Positions 9,226 through 19,243 of a stretch of DNA of 64,000 nucleotides are shown here, piece by piece; the stretch's first letter is position 1; each line of letters begins with the position of its first letter. Made by a program: the position numbers and the translations under genes. The stretch lies in assembly GCF_030518215.1 (NCBI RefSeq), contig NZ_JAULRT010000062.1:682001-746000 (forward strand), given 5' to 3'. The DNA comes from Gilvimarinus algae. GTDB taxonomy: Bacteria > Pseudomonadota > Gammaproteobacteria > Pseudomonadales > Cellvibrionaceae. The notes beneath the pieces were generated by a model. The model was not told the DNA's origin, searched no databases, and saw only the letters and a program-made list of their open reading frames with translations.

Positions 9226-12200
9226 TGTTTTTAAAACGCGGTATCTTTGTTAACTGGGGCAATATTCCCCAGCTGGAATTTGAGTTTGGTCCTATTAATC
9301 TGTTTTCCGGCGGTAACGGCTCGGGCAAAACGACCGCGGCGGATGCCATTCAAACCCTCATGACGGCGGCCTACGAAAACCTGTTTAATTACAACCCAGG
9401 GCAGGATGAAACCACGCAGCGTGGACGTGGTGGCAAGCAGGTTCGTACTCTGGCCTCCTATGTACTGGGCTGCGACGACGGCAGCTACGCCCGCCCCTGG
9501 GCGGTGGATGGCTATGTGGCGGGCATTTTTCACCCCACGCAAGGTGAGAGCGGCGAGCCTTTTACCGCGGTCATGTGCGTGCGTGCGCGCCTCGACAGCG
9601 CCGGTGCCCAAAAGCAGGCGCGGCTAGACGAACTGCTGTTTCTGGTGATACCCGGCGAGCAGTTAAGCCTGTCCCATTTCGTGAAAAGCTATTCCGACGG
9701 CAAGCACGTCGTGCCCATCACCGACATTGTCACCTTGCTGAAAAAGCAGTACGGCAGCGCCTTGGTTGAGCAGTACGACAAAAAAGGCGCGTATTTACGC
9801 CGCCTGTATGGCGCTCTGCGCGGTCGGCGCGATGCAGTGTCCGACCGTGAAGCCAAGCACGCGGCCCGCACCTTTGCCAATTTTATGGCCTACAAACCGG
9901 TGAAGAGCATTACCGAGTTTGTCGCCAGAGAAATACTTGAGCCGCGGGATCTTGGCGATGCCATTCGCAATGTGTCGGACTTGATGAAAACCATTCATCA
10001 GATGGAGTCTGACACGCGTGCCATTCGCGAGGCGATTGGCACGCTTGAAGGGGCTCGCGAGAGTGCCGATCGCTACGTGACTACCTGGGCGGAGCGCCAG
10101 TTGGCCGAATACAGTGAGGCAACCCGGCTGTCGAAAGTCAATCAGCGTGGCTATTTGGCCGCCAAGACCGAGCAAAAAAATCTGCAGGATGCGCTGCAAA
10201 GCAACGAGCTGGCCCAGCGGGAGAGTGAAGAGCGACGTCGTCATACCCACGAGGCACAAGTGGCGCTGGAGGCCAAGCGCCAGGGCATCGGCGCTCTGAA
10301 AACCAAAGACGAACTCGAACAGAGCATCGCCGGGCATACTCGCGAACTGGCGGCCAAGGCGAGGCCGGTGCATGAGCAGAGCCTGCAATTGCAACGCAAC
10401 GTGCAGGCAAGCGGCGCACTGCTGCAACAGCTGACGCAGAGCTCACTGGGCGCCAGTATTCCCGCCCTGGACAGCAAGGCGCTGCGCCAGTTGGGGCAAA
10501 AGGTCACTGCCACGGCCGAGCAGGTGGACATCGATCTGGGGCAGCTGGTCAACAAAGACTGGGTAGGCATAGAACGATTGGAAAACGATGTCGCCCAGAT
10601 CAAAGCCGCTGAACAGGTGCATTTGCAGTGGGCAGAGCAGTGGCACAGCAAGGAGCAAGCAGCATCGGCCGTCAGTCTTCGTGATCAGCTGGCCCAACAC
10701 TTGTCGCAGGCCGATCGGCGGCGACAGGATTTAAACGGTAAGCTCAAGCAAAAACAAAAAGATATCGCCCTTTTGCAGAGCCACAAGGTGAGTTACCCGC
10801 CGTATGTTGAAGCGGCGCTGCAGGCTATTGGCCAGGCGGTGCCCGGCGCTGATCCCTGTGTGCTCTGTGATTATGTGGATGTACTTGACGCGCACTGGCA
10901 AATGGCTATTGAAGGTTATTTGGGCGGTGCGCGCTTCTCCATTGTCGTTGAGCCGGAGTACGAGGCGGAGGCCATGCGAATCGTGCGCGCACTGCCTGGT
11001 GGCCGACGCAACAAGGCGAGGGTGATTCAGGGTGAAAAGGCCAGACGCGATGCAGAGCGTTTGAACCTGCCCGCCGGTTCGATCATTGGAGTGATGGGGT
11101 TTAGTCATAAAACGGCGGAGTACTACCTCAAGGCGTCTTACGGCAACGTATTGCGCGTTGAGGATGCCGAGGCCTTACGCACAACGGCCCGCGGCATTAC
11201 CCCTGATGGGCTTGGTAGCGGCAACTACAGTATGTGGCGCTGTGACCTGGATGACGCCGAGCTGGTGTTCGGTCAAAGCGCCCGAGAGCGCGCGCGCAAG
11301 GCCAAAGAGCTCGAATGCGAGCAGTTGCTACAAGAGGCCAATGACGCCGAGCAGCACTATCAGCAGCTGGCCCGCATTCAAGAACTGGTAGATGCCATTA
11401 AGCCGGTTTACTGCGGCGACGCCATCGCCGCCATGATGGAGTGCCACCGTGCAATTCAAAAAGCGGAGACGGCACTTGCGCAGCTCGATCTGAGTGACTT
11501 TCACGAGCTGGAAGCCGAGTTGGCCCAACTTAAGCAAGCTTACCTTGATGAGGAGCAGCGTCACCGCGCTCTGGTTGAAGAGGCCGGCAAGTTCAAAGAG
11601 CGCGAGCGCACCATTAGTCGCCAAGTCACGCAATTGGCGGATGCCCAAGATGCCTTGGCCGAGGCCCAGGATGACGCTGAACAGGCGGTTTATCTGATGG
11701 CGGATCACTACCCGGAGTTGGACGTGGACGTGGACGTGGCCATTGAGCAGGCCACCAACCGCGCCGATCAAGCTGCTGATCACTTTACCTTTGCCGATGA
11801 CATAGCATCGTTGAAGTCGCAGCTTGAAAGCATCGAGCGTCAACTGCACACCGCTATTTTGCACCATAACCAGCACTGCCATCGGCAGGATGCGATTGTC
11901 TATGATACGGGCATTGGTGAGGCTCATGGTATTGAGTGTTTCCGCCGCATACTGGCCATGGGGAAAGAGGTGGCCAGTCTGTACAACCGGCTTAAGAATA
12001 ATGTGCTGGTCGATAAGCATGAACAGCTAGCGGAGCTACGAGACAGCTTTAACACCGCTTTTGTCACGAACCTGTGTCACTCCATTTACCAGGCAATTAA
12101 GGACGGCGAGCGGGTTCTTAAAGATCTGAATAAAGAGCTGGAACATCACCGCTTTGGCGCCGACCGTGAGCGCTTTTACTTCGGGTACGAGTGGGTGCCC

Positions 12201-12875
12201 GAGTTTCGCGATTACTGGCGCTTTTTTAACGAGGTGATTGAAGTGCCCAACCTGGGGGATGGCACCAGTTTGTTTGACGCACAATTGTCGTCCAAAGCCT
12301 GTGTGGTCAGAGACAAAATGCTCTCAATGCTGCTGGACAAGGACGAGCAAGTGGCGCTCAGGGAACTGACGCGCATCAGCGACTACCGTAACTACCGCTA
12401 TTATGAAATCTACAAAGAGCCGGAAGGCAAGGCTGCCATCGCCCTGAGTCAGTACGGCACGGGGTCTGGTGGTCAGCTGGAGACCCCGGCTTATATTATC
12501 CGTTCTGCGGCTGTGACCTCAGCGTTTCGCTTTAACGATGGCGACAGTCATTTGCGCATGGTGCTGGTGGATGAGGCTTTCTCTAAAATGGATGAGAATC
12601 GCTCGCGAGAGGTGATTCACTATTTGACGGACACCCTGGGGCTGCAACTGCTGTTTATTATGCCAAGCAGCAAATCCGGCCCCTTTATGGATTTGATCAG
12701 TAATCAGTTTGTCTTTAGCAAATGCCCCACGGCCCAACCGGTTGGCGAACTGAATACCCGGGTTCTGGTGGATCGTAAGGCCTGCAATCAGGAAAAGATT
12801 CGCAAGCTTTGGGACAATCACCGAAAAACCGTGCGTCACCAGGCGATGCTGGATTTTATGGAAGACATTGTTTGA
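9225..12875 (+). CDS. jetC: Wadjet system SMC-like ATPase JetC
   Basis: 1216 residues, the architecture of MukB/SMC proteins. Walker A is at residues 29-37 (GGNGSGKTT, Lys35) near the N-terminus. Two long coiled-coil arms flank a hinge region (about residues 530-690, including VLCDYVDVLDAHWQMAIEGYLGG). The ABC signature SGGQ is at 1081-1084 and Walker B at VLVDEAFSKMD with D1116/E1117. The dimer is the DNA-loop-extruding motor of Wadjet; ATP hydrolysis at the heads is expected to drive detection of small circular DNA. All three nucleotide-binding motifs look intact. The start overlaps jetB by 1 nt. Confidence 0.95.
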   Translation: MFLKRGIFVNWGNIPQLEFEFGPINLFSGGNGSGKTTAADAIQTLMTAAYENLFNYNPGQDETTQRGRGGKQVRTLASYVLGCDDGSYARPWAVDGYVAGIFHPTQGESGEPFTAVMCVRARLDSAGAQKQARLDELLFLVIPGEQLSLSHFVKSYSDGKHVVPITDIVTLLKKQYGSALVEQYDKKGAYLRRLYGALRGRRDAVSDREAKHAARTFANFMAYKPVKSITEFVAREILEPRDLGDAIRNVSDLMKTIHQMESDTRAIREAIGTLEGARESADRYVTTWAERQLAEYSEATRLSKVNQRGYLAAKTEQKNLQDALQSNELAQRESEERRRHTHEAQVALEAKRQGIGALKTKDELEQSIAGHTRELAAKARPVHEQSLQLQRNVQASGALLQQLTQSSLGASIPALDSKALRQLGQKVTATAEQVDIDLGQLVNKDWVGIERLENDVAQIKAAEQVHLQWAEQWHSKEQAASAVSLRDQLAQHLSQADRRRQDLNGKLKQKQKDIALLQSHKVSYPPYVEAALQAIGQAVPGADPCVLCDYVDVLDAHWQMAIEGYLGGARFSIVVEPEYEAEAMRIVRALPGGRRNKARVIQGEKARRDAERLNLPAGSIIGVMGFSHKTAEYYLKASYGNVLRVEDAEALRTTARGITPDGLGSGNYSMWRCDLDDAELVFGQSARERARKAKELECEQLLQEANDAEQHYQQLARIQELVDAIKPVYCGDAIAAMMECHRAIQKAETALAQLDLSDFHELEAELAQLKQAYLDEEQRHRALVEEAGKFKERERTISRQVTQLADAQDALAEAQDDAEQAVYLMADHYPELDVDVDVAIEQATNRADQAADHFTFADDIASLKSQLESIERQLHTAILHHNQHCHRQDAIVYDTGIGEAHGIECFRRILAMGKEVASLYNRLKNNVLVDKHEQLAELRDSFNTAFVTNLCHSIYQAIKDGERVLKDLNKELEHHRFGADRERFYFGYEWVPEFRDYWRFFNEVIEVPNLGDGTSLFDAQLSSKACVVRDKMLSMLLDKDEQVALRELTRISDYRNYRYYEIYKEPEGKAAIALSQYGTGSGGQLETPAYIIRSAAVTSAFRFNDGDSHLRMVLVDEAFSKMDENRSREVIHYLTDTLGLQLLFIMPSSKSGPFMDLISNQFVFSKCPTAQPVGELNTRVLVDRKACNQEKIRKLWDNHRKTVRHQAMLDFMEDIV

Positions 12876-14011
12876 TGAGTCATCGTCAGTCCGCGCCTCA
12901 ATGGTTGAGCGAGGAGCCGCTGATTCTGCGGTTGCTCAACAGTTTTATCGACAAGCTCGAGCGCGGTGTCCGGCCCCAACTGAGAGTCAGCGCCAAAACC
13001 ACGCCGGAGCTGTACGATTTTGAGGAGGATGTGGATTATTTGTGGGCGCTGCTCGACAGTCTGGATAAAGATCACCATCTGATTACGATCAAGAAAAGCC
13101 GAGTCAAGCCCTACCAGCCAACCTATGAAGGCGCACAGCTTTTATTTTTACCGGAACGGGAGGAGCAAGTCCGCCAATGGCTTGAGCGGCCCGCGATTGA
13201 TCCCTATGCGTTGGTGTGGCAACACGAGCTGGAGAAGTTATCGGTTTTGCCGCCTGCCGCTCAGGGGCTTGCCCAGACCATTGTCCGCATCCCCGAGCTC
13301 GGCGCCGAAAAAACACTGCGCGGCTTTTTGCGCATAGACGAGGTTTTGCGCAAACCCATGACCCTCCGCGCGCTTTCGGCACGTTGTTTTCAGGGTGACT
13401 CAAAAGTGCTTGAGCGCTACGAGCCTTTGGTGCGTCAGTTGTACCCCGATCTTGCCTCTCACATTCTCCCGCGCCCATTGCTCTTGGCGGTGTACTTGCC
13501 GCAATCTTTTCAAAAGCTGCTGTTTGTCGAGAACCAAGACAGTTTTCTGGCACTCGCCCAGCGTCGCCCCCCTACAACGGCCTTGATTTACAGTGCTGGC
13601 TTTCGTGGCAGTGCGCTGCGCATGCGCGAGCCCGAGCAGGTCGTTTTTAGTTACCTCGATGCGACCGCTCCATCGTGCGTTGATTTTGAGCGCTTCTGGT
13701 TCAGCGATCGGCAAGATCGGTTGGTCCACTTTTGGGGGGATCTGGACTACGCCGCCATGGGCATACTCAAGGCCGTGCGCCAGTCCTTTACCGAGGCCAG
13801 TGCGTGGCTGCCCGGTTACGACCCCATGCTTGAGCAGTTGCGAGCGGGGGAGGGCCATAGCAGCACGAGCGCCAATAAAGGGCTACAAAAAGACCCGGGC
13901 CTGACGGGTTGCCAATGGGCAGACGACTGTCTTCTTCCCGCCATTCGTCAGACCAATGCTTTTGTTGACCAAGAGTTTGTCGACATTCCTCCGCTACGCC
14001 TGAACGGGTAA
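12875..14011 (+). CDS. jetD: Wadjet system TOPRIM nuclease JetD
   Basis: 378 residues from ATG 12875, which overlaps the jetC stop by 1 nt (TGATG). The N-terminal half resembles the DUF3322 winged-helix part. The C-terminal half is a DUF2220/TOPRIM domain with E219 in LLFVENQDSF and the DxD pair D289/D291 in FWGDLDYAAMGI, the metal-binding acids of Spo11/topoisomerase VI-like nucleases. In Wadjet, JetD cleaves plasmid DNA after JetABC stalls on a small circle. The active site appears complete, so the system is probably functional. An upstream in-frame ATG at 12809 lies inside jetC and is not favoured. Confidence 0.93.
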   Translation: MSHRQSAPQWLSEEPLILRLLNSFIDKLERGVRPQLRVSAKTTPELYDFEEDVDYLWALLDSLDKDHHLITIKKSRVKPYQPTYEGAQLLFLPEREEQVRQWLERPAIDPYALVWQHELEKLSVLPPAAQGLAQTIVRIPELGAEKTLRGFLRIDEVLRKPMTLRALSARCFQGDSKVLERYEPLVRQLYPDLASHILPRPLLLAVYLPQSFQKLLFVENQDSFLALAQRRPPTTALIYSAGFRGSALRMREPEQVVFSYLDATAPSCVDFERFWFSDRQDRLVHFWGDLDYAAMGILKAVRQSFTEASAWLPGYDPMLEQLRAGEGHSSTSANKGLQKDPGLTGCQWADDCLLPAIRQTNAFVDQEFVDIPPLRLNG

Positions 14012-14394
14012 AACGACACTGCCGGGTATAACCTAAGCGCCTTGCTCGCGGACAGGGCCATAGCCTTTTGTTGATCTCAACGTCTTCTGGTTTAAGTTTT
14101 GTAAGCGCCTTACCTTTACCGGTGCCGCAATTATCCTTGCCTAATTTCTCAGTTCGATCCTGCCATTGATTCCGCCTCACCTTTGCTGGTCGTGGCGCCG
14201 ACAATTTGTTCAATCTTTGATCGCCATTGTGGTATTTACTAACATTTTCTAATGAAAAATATTGTATTTAATCCCTAATCGGTATAGCCTGATATTTAGT
14301 AACACTAACTATAAGTGTAAATGATAGTAAATAACAAGGCGGTCGGGCGCCCTCAGCTCATCGCTAAATCAAACACGAGTGGGAGGTAGAATTC
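14012..14394. other. Non-coding region before the TonB receptor gene
   Basis: Separates jetD from the TonB receptor. The second half (14220-14340) is AT-rich and carries the likely receptor promoter. TATTTACTAACA and TATTTAGTAACA, differing by one base, occur about 60-65 bp apart (near 14232 and 14292) and could be paired activator or repressor sites. No good intrinsic terminator for the Wadjet operon was seen. No convincing ORF. Confidence 0.4.
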
Positions 14395-17319
14395 GTGAAC
14401 CGTATTAGTTTTAAGCGCCATGCTCTGGCATCATCCATCGCACTGGTATCGGCCTTACCGGCTATTGCGCAGGAAAACAACCCAACCCAAACCATGGAGC
14501 CTCTCGAAGAGGTACGCGTTGTTGGTTTGGCGGCAAGCCAAGCGCGCAACTTGGATGAAAAGCGCATGAACGTGGGCGTCAGCGATACCATCACCGCCGA
14601 AGACATTGGCAAGCTGCCCGATACCACCATTGCTGACACCCTTCAGCGCATTCCCGGGGTACAGATTCGCCGCTCTGCAGGCGAGGGCTCTACCATCAAC
14701 GTGCGCGGGATGCCGCAGGTGACCGCCTTGCTCAATGGCGAGCAATTTCTCAGCGCCGGCTCGATCACTACGGTACAACCCGATTTTACCGATGTTCCCT
14801 CGCCGCTGATCTCCGGCATTACGGTTCATAAGTCGCAGACCGCCTCGCTGTTGGCTGGTGGCATTTCCGGTACTCTGGATCTGACCACCGTTCGTCCGCT
14901 GGATTTGGATCAGGGTTGGACCTTTTCCGGCAACGCCGAGCTGGCCCAGGGCAGCGAATCAAAAGGCGATGACGGCAGATTATCAGGCTTCGCTGGTTTT
15001 AACGGTGAAGACTTTGGCGTTGTATTGACCGCGACCTACGATCAGAAAACTCTGGCAAATTACCGCAACGGCACGATTTTGAATGGCATGGAGTTGATCG
15101 GTGAAGACATTCGCGATCAGCGTGATTTCAATAACGACGGCGATAACAACGACACCTTTTTGGGACAGCGCTTTTACGGTGTGATGGACCGGGAAACCGA
15201 GCGTGATCGCTACGGTTTGAGTGCCAGCTTTCAAGCCAACCTAACGGACAGCCTGGAGTTTATCGGTGATGTGTTCTACACCGATATGGAAGACGCCGAT
15301 CGCAAACAAGGCATGATGGTCGATAGCACCCGCGGCAACAACTGGGCCTACTCAGATAACTTTCAGCAGCGTCTCGATGGACCGCTGGGTGGCTCAATCT
15401 ACACCATCAATACAGGCTCTCTGCTGGTCAACCGAGTAAGCTCCTACTCAGAATCACTGACCAACGATCGTCAGTCCACCAACGCCAACCTTGAGCTGAA
15501 TTACGAGAACGGCGGCCCCTGGAAGGGATCACTGCGTTATCTACACGGTGATGCCGAGCGCGGACACACCGAAAACGTGGCCCACGGCTATGTCACCAGC
15601 GGTGCGCAGCACGGTTTGATGCGCAATGACGGCTCAGGCGCTGAACCGGTTAACCCCAACGGCTATGGGCCGGACCCAATTGACGTCGCCTTTGATCGCA
15701 CCGGCGAATACATTTCTCTCGGCTTTGAAGAAGGTTTCGGCTCGGACATAAACCGCTATAACCTGGTGTCCACCTATTCGGAAAACAACTTTACCGAAGA
15801 GGCAACCCTGGATGTGCTGCGCCTGGACGGGGAGTACGATTTCTCGGGCTCACACCTGCGCTCTGTAGAGTTTGGTGTGCGCAGCGGTCAGCGCGACGTG
15901 ACACGCGATACCTATATTCTGGTCGCACCTTTCACCACAGGTGATTATTCCGCCGATGTCATGTGGAAAGACTCGGGCGCTTCGCTGGGCGATACCAATG
16001 GCGATGGCGTCAACAGTGTCGCCGGCGGCGATCTGACCATCGGTAACCTCAATTATTACGCCGACATGCCCGAAGGCTGGGTGAATGAGGTCAGCGACTT
16101 TGGACCCGGCAGCATCGACGGCACTTTCTATTTTGTGAACCCAGAGGTGATGGACGACAATTTTGCTTTCCAGGAAGCACTCTACCCGGGCAACAAAGCT
16201 CTGACCATGCCGTCGCGCTCCTACACCGTGGATGAGCAAACCTATACGGCGTATCTGCAGGTCAATTTGGAGGGTGAAATTGGCGGCATGACCTATAACG
16301 GTAATATTGGTGGTCGCTATATTGAAACCGAGTTGGATATTCTGCAAAACATCATCGGTTCAGAGCGGCCCTGTTCGCTGTGTACCGCCGCTGACAAGAT
16401 TGGTGAAGAAATCATTTCACGCAGCTACGATGATTTCTTGCCCTCGGTAAACTTTGCGCTGGATCTGACAGACGATCTGATTTTGCGTGCAGCTTACTCG
16501 AAAAACATGACCAGCCTGGATATCGATGACCTGGCCGGTGGCCTCAGTGTCGGCCGCTCGCGCGCCGGCGAGGTGCTGGGCGAGCAACTGGGTGTGAGCC
16601 CGGATCTGATGGTGGCGATTAACGGTACCCAGAACGGTAACCCACAGTTGGAACCCTGGCGCTCTGATAACTACGATCTCTCGCTTGAGTGGTATTTCAG
16701 CAACAGTGGCCTCTTGAGCGTGGCCGGTTTCTACATGGATATAGAGTCGTTTATCGAGCAAGGTGAAATCACCATGGGTCTGCCGGATGCCGATGGTGTT
16801 GTACGCCGCGAGCTTCCCGTTACCACCAACATCAACGGTGAGGGCGGCAGCATCAAAGGGGTTGAGCTTGCCTACCAACAGGCCTTTGACTTCCTGCCTG
16901 GCATCTGGGGTGGACTGGGTGCCAGCCTGAACTTTACCTACGCGCCCAGCGACAGCTCCAACGTGGATGTCTACGGCGAAACTCTGCCGATTCAGGACAA
17001 CTCGGAGAAATCCGGTAACGCTGTGCTCTGGTACGACGATTACGGTTGGCAGTTCCGTATTGCTGCAAACTACCGTAGCGACCGGCTGGATCGCCTCGGT
17101 ATGGGCATGGGTGAGGGTGTTATCCCCATCTGGACTGACTCAACAGTGTACGTGGATGTGTCGGCCAGCTACGACATCAACGATTACGTGAGCGTCTACG
17201 TTCAGGGCAGCAACGTCACCGATGAATTTGAAGACCAGTACGCCCAGTGGGATGACTACGTCATCACACAAAACGTCTTTGAAAGCCGCTGGGCGGCGGG
17301 GGTTCGTGCCCGCTTTTAA
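14395..17319 (+). CDS. TonB-dependent outer-membrane receptor, carbohydrate type
   Basis: 974 residues. GTG start with GGGAGG ending about 7 nt upstream. Signal peptide (SSIALVSALPAIAQ), TonB-box-like LEEVRVVG, then a plug domain with EDIGKLPDTTIADTLQRIPGV and INVRGM, and a 22-strand-type barrel ending in ...RWAAGVRARF with a C-terminal Phe. The EDIGKLPD/IPGVQI plug pattern and large size are those of the Caulobacter/Xanthomonas-type receptors used for oligosaccharide import. It imports a ligand across the outer membrane using TonB energy. Substrate unknown; the nearby GH9 gene makes a plant-glucan oligomer plausible, not shown. Followed by its own terminator. Confidence 0.93.
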   Translation: MNRISFKRHALASSIALVSALPAIAQENNPTQTMEPLEEVRVVGLAASQARNLDEKRMNVGVSDTITAEDIGKLPDTTIADTLQRIPGVQIRRSAGEGSTINVRGMPQVTALLNGEQFLSAGSITTVQPDFTDVPSPLISGITVHKSQTASLLAGGISGTLDLTTVRPLDLDQGWTFSGNAELAQGSESKGDDGRLSGFAGFNGEDFGVVLTATYDQKTLANYRNGTILNGMELIGEDIRDQRDFNNDGDNNDTFLGQRFYGVMDRETERDRYGLSASFQANLTDSLEFIGDVFYTDMEDADRKQGMMVDSTRGNNWAYSDNFQQRLDGPLGGSIYTINTGSLLVNRVSSYSESLTNDRQSTNANLELNYENGGPWKGSLRYLHGDAERGHTENVAHGYVTSGAQHGLMRNDGSGAEPVNPNGYGPDPIDVAFDRTGEYISLGFEEGFGSDINRYNLVSTYSENNFTEEATLDVLRLDGEYDFSGSHLRSVEFGVRSGQRDVTRDTYILVAPFTTGDYSADVMWKDSGASLGDTNGDGVNSVAGGDLTIGNLNYYADMPEGWVNEVSDFGPGSIDGTFYFVNPEVMDDNFAFQEALYPGNKALTMPSRSYTVDEQTYTAYLQVNLEGEIGGMTYNGNIGGRYIETELDILQNIIGSERPCSLCTAADKIGEEIISRSYDDFLPSVNFALDLTDDLILRAAYSKNMTSLDIDDLAGGLSVGRSRAGEVLGEQLGVSPDLMVAINGTQNGNPQLEPWRSDNYDLSLEWYFSNSGLLSVAGFYMDIESFIEQGEITMGLPDADGVVRRELPVTTNINGEGGSIKGVELAYQQAFDFLPGIWGGLGASLNFTYAPSDSSNVDVYGETLPIQDNSEKSGNAVLWYDDYGWQFRIAANYRSDRLDRLGMGMGEGVIPIWTDSTVYVDVSASYDINDYVSVYVQGSNVTDEFEDQYAQWDDYVITQNVFESRWAAGVRARF

Positions 17320-17402
17320 ATGATTTGTTGTATCGCTTTACTGCTATTGCACGGAGCACACCACTGAGCTTTCGTTGCTAGATCCCATGGCAGTATCCTC
17401 TT

Positions 17403-17435
17403 GACCCCGGTATCGAAGATGCCGGGGTCTTTTTT
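17403..17435 (+). terminator. Rho-independent terminator after the TonB receptor gene
   Basis: 12-nt arms (17403-17414 and 17418-17429, one G-U type mismatch) with loop GAA are followed by six T. It lies 83 nt after the receptor stop codon and upstream of the Bcr/CflA exporter gene. Confidence 0.85.
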
Positions 17436-17554
17436 ATGCGCGGATTGTCAGCCGTGCAAGGTTGTGCAAAGTCTGCCACCAGGAAGAGGTCAGATGGCTG
17501 CAATCCGCTACACTGGAAGAGTCTGCTGACTGTCCCTTTGTGCGCTGTCTTACC

Positions 17555-18751
17555 ATGCAAGAGCCTGCTACCACTATCCCATTTTCTCTGGTCGTAACCC
17601 TCGCGGCGGCCATGATGCTGGGGCCGTTTTCTCTGGATACCTACCTGCCGGCGTTTCCTGCTATCGCCGATGATCTGGGCGTTTCGTCCCAAGCCGTGGC
17701 CGTCAGTGTTTCTGTGTATATATTTGCGCTCGCCGCCGGTCAGTTGGTGGGTGGTCCGCTCTCTGACAGGGTAGGGCGCAAACAGGTACTGCTGGCGGGT
17801 TTGGTGATTTTCGCCGCCGCCAGTGCGCTCTTGGCCACATTACACACCTTGCCGCACTTTTTGGCGGCCCGTGCACTGCAGGCGGTGGGCGCCGGGTGGG
17901 TGCTGGTATCGGTACCGGCCATGGTGCGCGATCGCATCAGTGGTCAGGAGGCGGCAAAGCTTTTTTCACTGCTGGGGTTGGTATTGGTGGTTGCCCCCGC
18001 CATCGCCCCTAGCATTGGCAGCTTACTGCTGAAAATCGGTCCCTGGATGGGCATCTTTATCTTTATGGCAGTGTATGCGCTGATTATGATCCCGGTGCTG
18101 ATCAAGGTGGTATTCAGTGAGCCTGTACAGCACCGGGCTCAGGAGCGTCCCAGGGGCCGTTTTCTCAGCCCCTATCTGACTGTGTTCAGGACCCGCCAGG
18201 CGCTACCGTATCTGGCCTGGCAGATCGGTGCCTTCTCCGTCATGATGGTGTTTATCACCCACGGTTCTTTTATTTACCAGGACCACTTCGGTCAGTCCGC
18301 CGATGGCTTCGCTCTGATGTTCGGCGCCAATATTGTCGCCATGTTTTGTTGCAACCTGATCAATCGCGCCCTATTGGCCCGCTGTGTCAGCTCGCTGCGC
18401 GTTTTGCAGCTGGCCACTGGTCTACAGGGCTTGGGCCTGTTCATGCTTTTATTGGCCGCGCTGTTGCAGTGGCCGGTATGGGCCTTTCTCCCGGCGATGA
18501 TGCTTACCGTGGGTGCCCATGGCGCGCTCTCGCCCAACCTGCACGCCTGCTATATGGAACATTTCCCGCAAAACAGTGCCACCGCCGCGGCGTTGTTGGG
18601 GGCTTGTCAGTTTGGCGGCGCCGGTGTATTGAGCGCCTTGTCAGGCCTACTGCCACATACGTTGCCGGCCGTGATTCTGGCCATGGTGTGCTGTGGCCTG
18701 ATCGCCCAGGGGTTTATGTGGCGCTCGTTAGTGACGAACCGGCCGCTATAA
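17555..18751 (+). CDS. Bcr/CflA family drug-efflux MFS transporter
   Basis: About 398 residues from ATG 17555, the usual family length. Twelve hydrophobic segments; the N-terminal one contains the family-typical FSLDTYLPAFPAIADDLG. MFS motif A is present in the loop after helix 2 (GGPLSDRVGRKQVLLAG). Family members are proton-driven inner-membrane exporters of drugs such as bicyclomycin and chloramphenicol. The Shine-Dalgarno is weak. An upstream in-frame start at 17462 would add 31 residues not typical of the family. The 3' end overlaps the convergent gene at 18746 by 6 bp. Confidence 0.88.
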   Translation: MQEPATTIPFSLVVTLAAAMMLGPFSLDTYLPAFPAIADDLGVSSQAVAVSVSVYIFALAAGQLVGGPLSDRVGRKQVLLAGLVIFAAASALLATLHTLPHFLAARALQAVGAGWVLVSVPAMVRDRISGQEAAKLFSLLGLVLVVAPAIAPSIGSLLLKIGPWMGIFIFMAVYALIMIPVLIKVVFSEPVQHRAQERPRGRFLSPYLTVFRTRQALPYLAWQIGAFSVMMVFITHGSFIYQDHFGQSADGFALMFGANIVAMFCCNLINRALLARCVSSLRVLQLATGLQGLGLFMLLLAALLQWPVWAFLPAMMLTVGAHGALSPNLHACYMEHFPQNSATAAALLGACQFGGAGVLSALSGLLPHTLPAVILAMVCCGLIAQGFMWRSLVTNRPL

Positions 18752-19243
18752 ACGGTCTTCTAACGCCTCGCAGTAAATGGGAGGCGGCTTATTGAACATG
18801 TAACGACCGATTAAATACCTACGGTTGTTAACAATTATTAGATGGTAAAGAGCATCGCTGTTTCCGCCAATGTATTTTGAAAGAACACCTTGGATCTTTA
18901 GATAAACGTCAGGTGTGACAATGGTCTCCGCTGTTTCATTTATCGGCGTTGAAGAAACACCGACATACTCTTCACATATGTAGCCATCTAGATCACTTGT
19001 TTTTAACAGTTTGACGAGTGAGTGATCAGGTATGTCTTTGACGCCGAAAACGGCTAGGTTATCTTTCCCAGTGTCTTCAATTAAATTTTTCCAGTTAAGG
19101 TGTGTAATTTCTGTGCAATTTTGGTAGGAAACCAGATTCGATGAGAGCCCTCTTTGACATATGGATTCAATGCTTTTTGAAGCTGTAAATTGAGCCGGAA
19201 ATGCCAGGATAAGGAAAATTTTTAGCCTGTCATTAATCCCCAT
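18746..19243 (-). CDS. AT-rich orphan exported protein with four cysteines
   Basis: 165 residues with an N-terminal hydrophobic stretch (FLILAFPAQFTASKS) that looks like a signal peptide. The mature part has four Cys (SICQ, QNCTE, YICEE, IYCEA), so two disulfides are possible. I do not recognise the family. Base composition is clearly more AT-rich than the flanking genes, a sign of recent acquisition. The start overlaps the upstream 64-codon gene by 11 bp, so the two form an operon. The stop overlaps the end of the convergent exporter gene by 6 bp. Confidence 0.7.
   Translation of the reverse strand: MGINDRLKIFLILAFPAQFTASKSIESICQRGLSSNLVSYQNCTEITHLNWKNLIEDTGKDNLAVFGVKDIPDHSLVKLLKTSDLDGYICEEYVGVSSTPINETAETIVTPDVYLKIQGVLSKYIGGNSDALYHLIIVNNRRYLIGRYMFNKPPPIYCEALEDRL

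Noticed and set aside
12809-12874. Upstream start for jetD inside jetC
   Set aside because: No ribosome-binding site, and the TGATG overlap start matches the coupling used by the other genes of the operon.
14455-14829. Minus-strand ORFs opposite the TonB receptor genes
   Set aside because: Low-complexity frame shadows of the receptors, with no recognisable motif.
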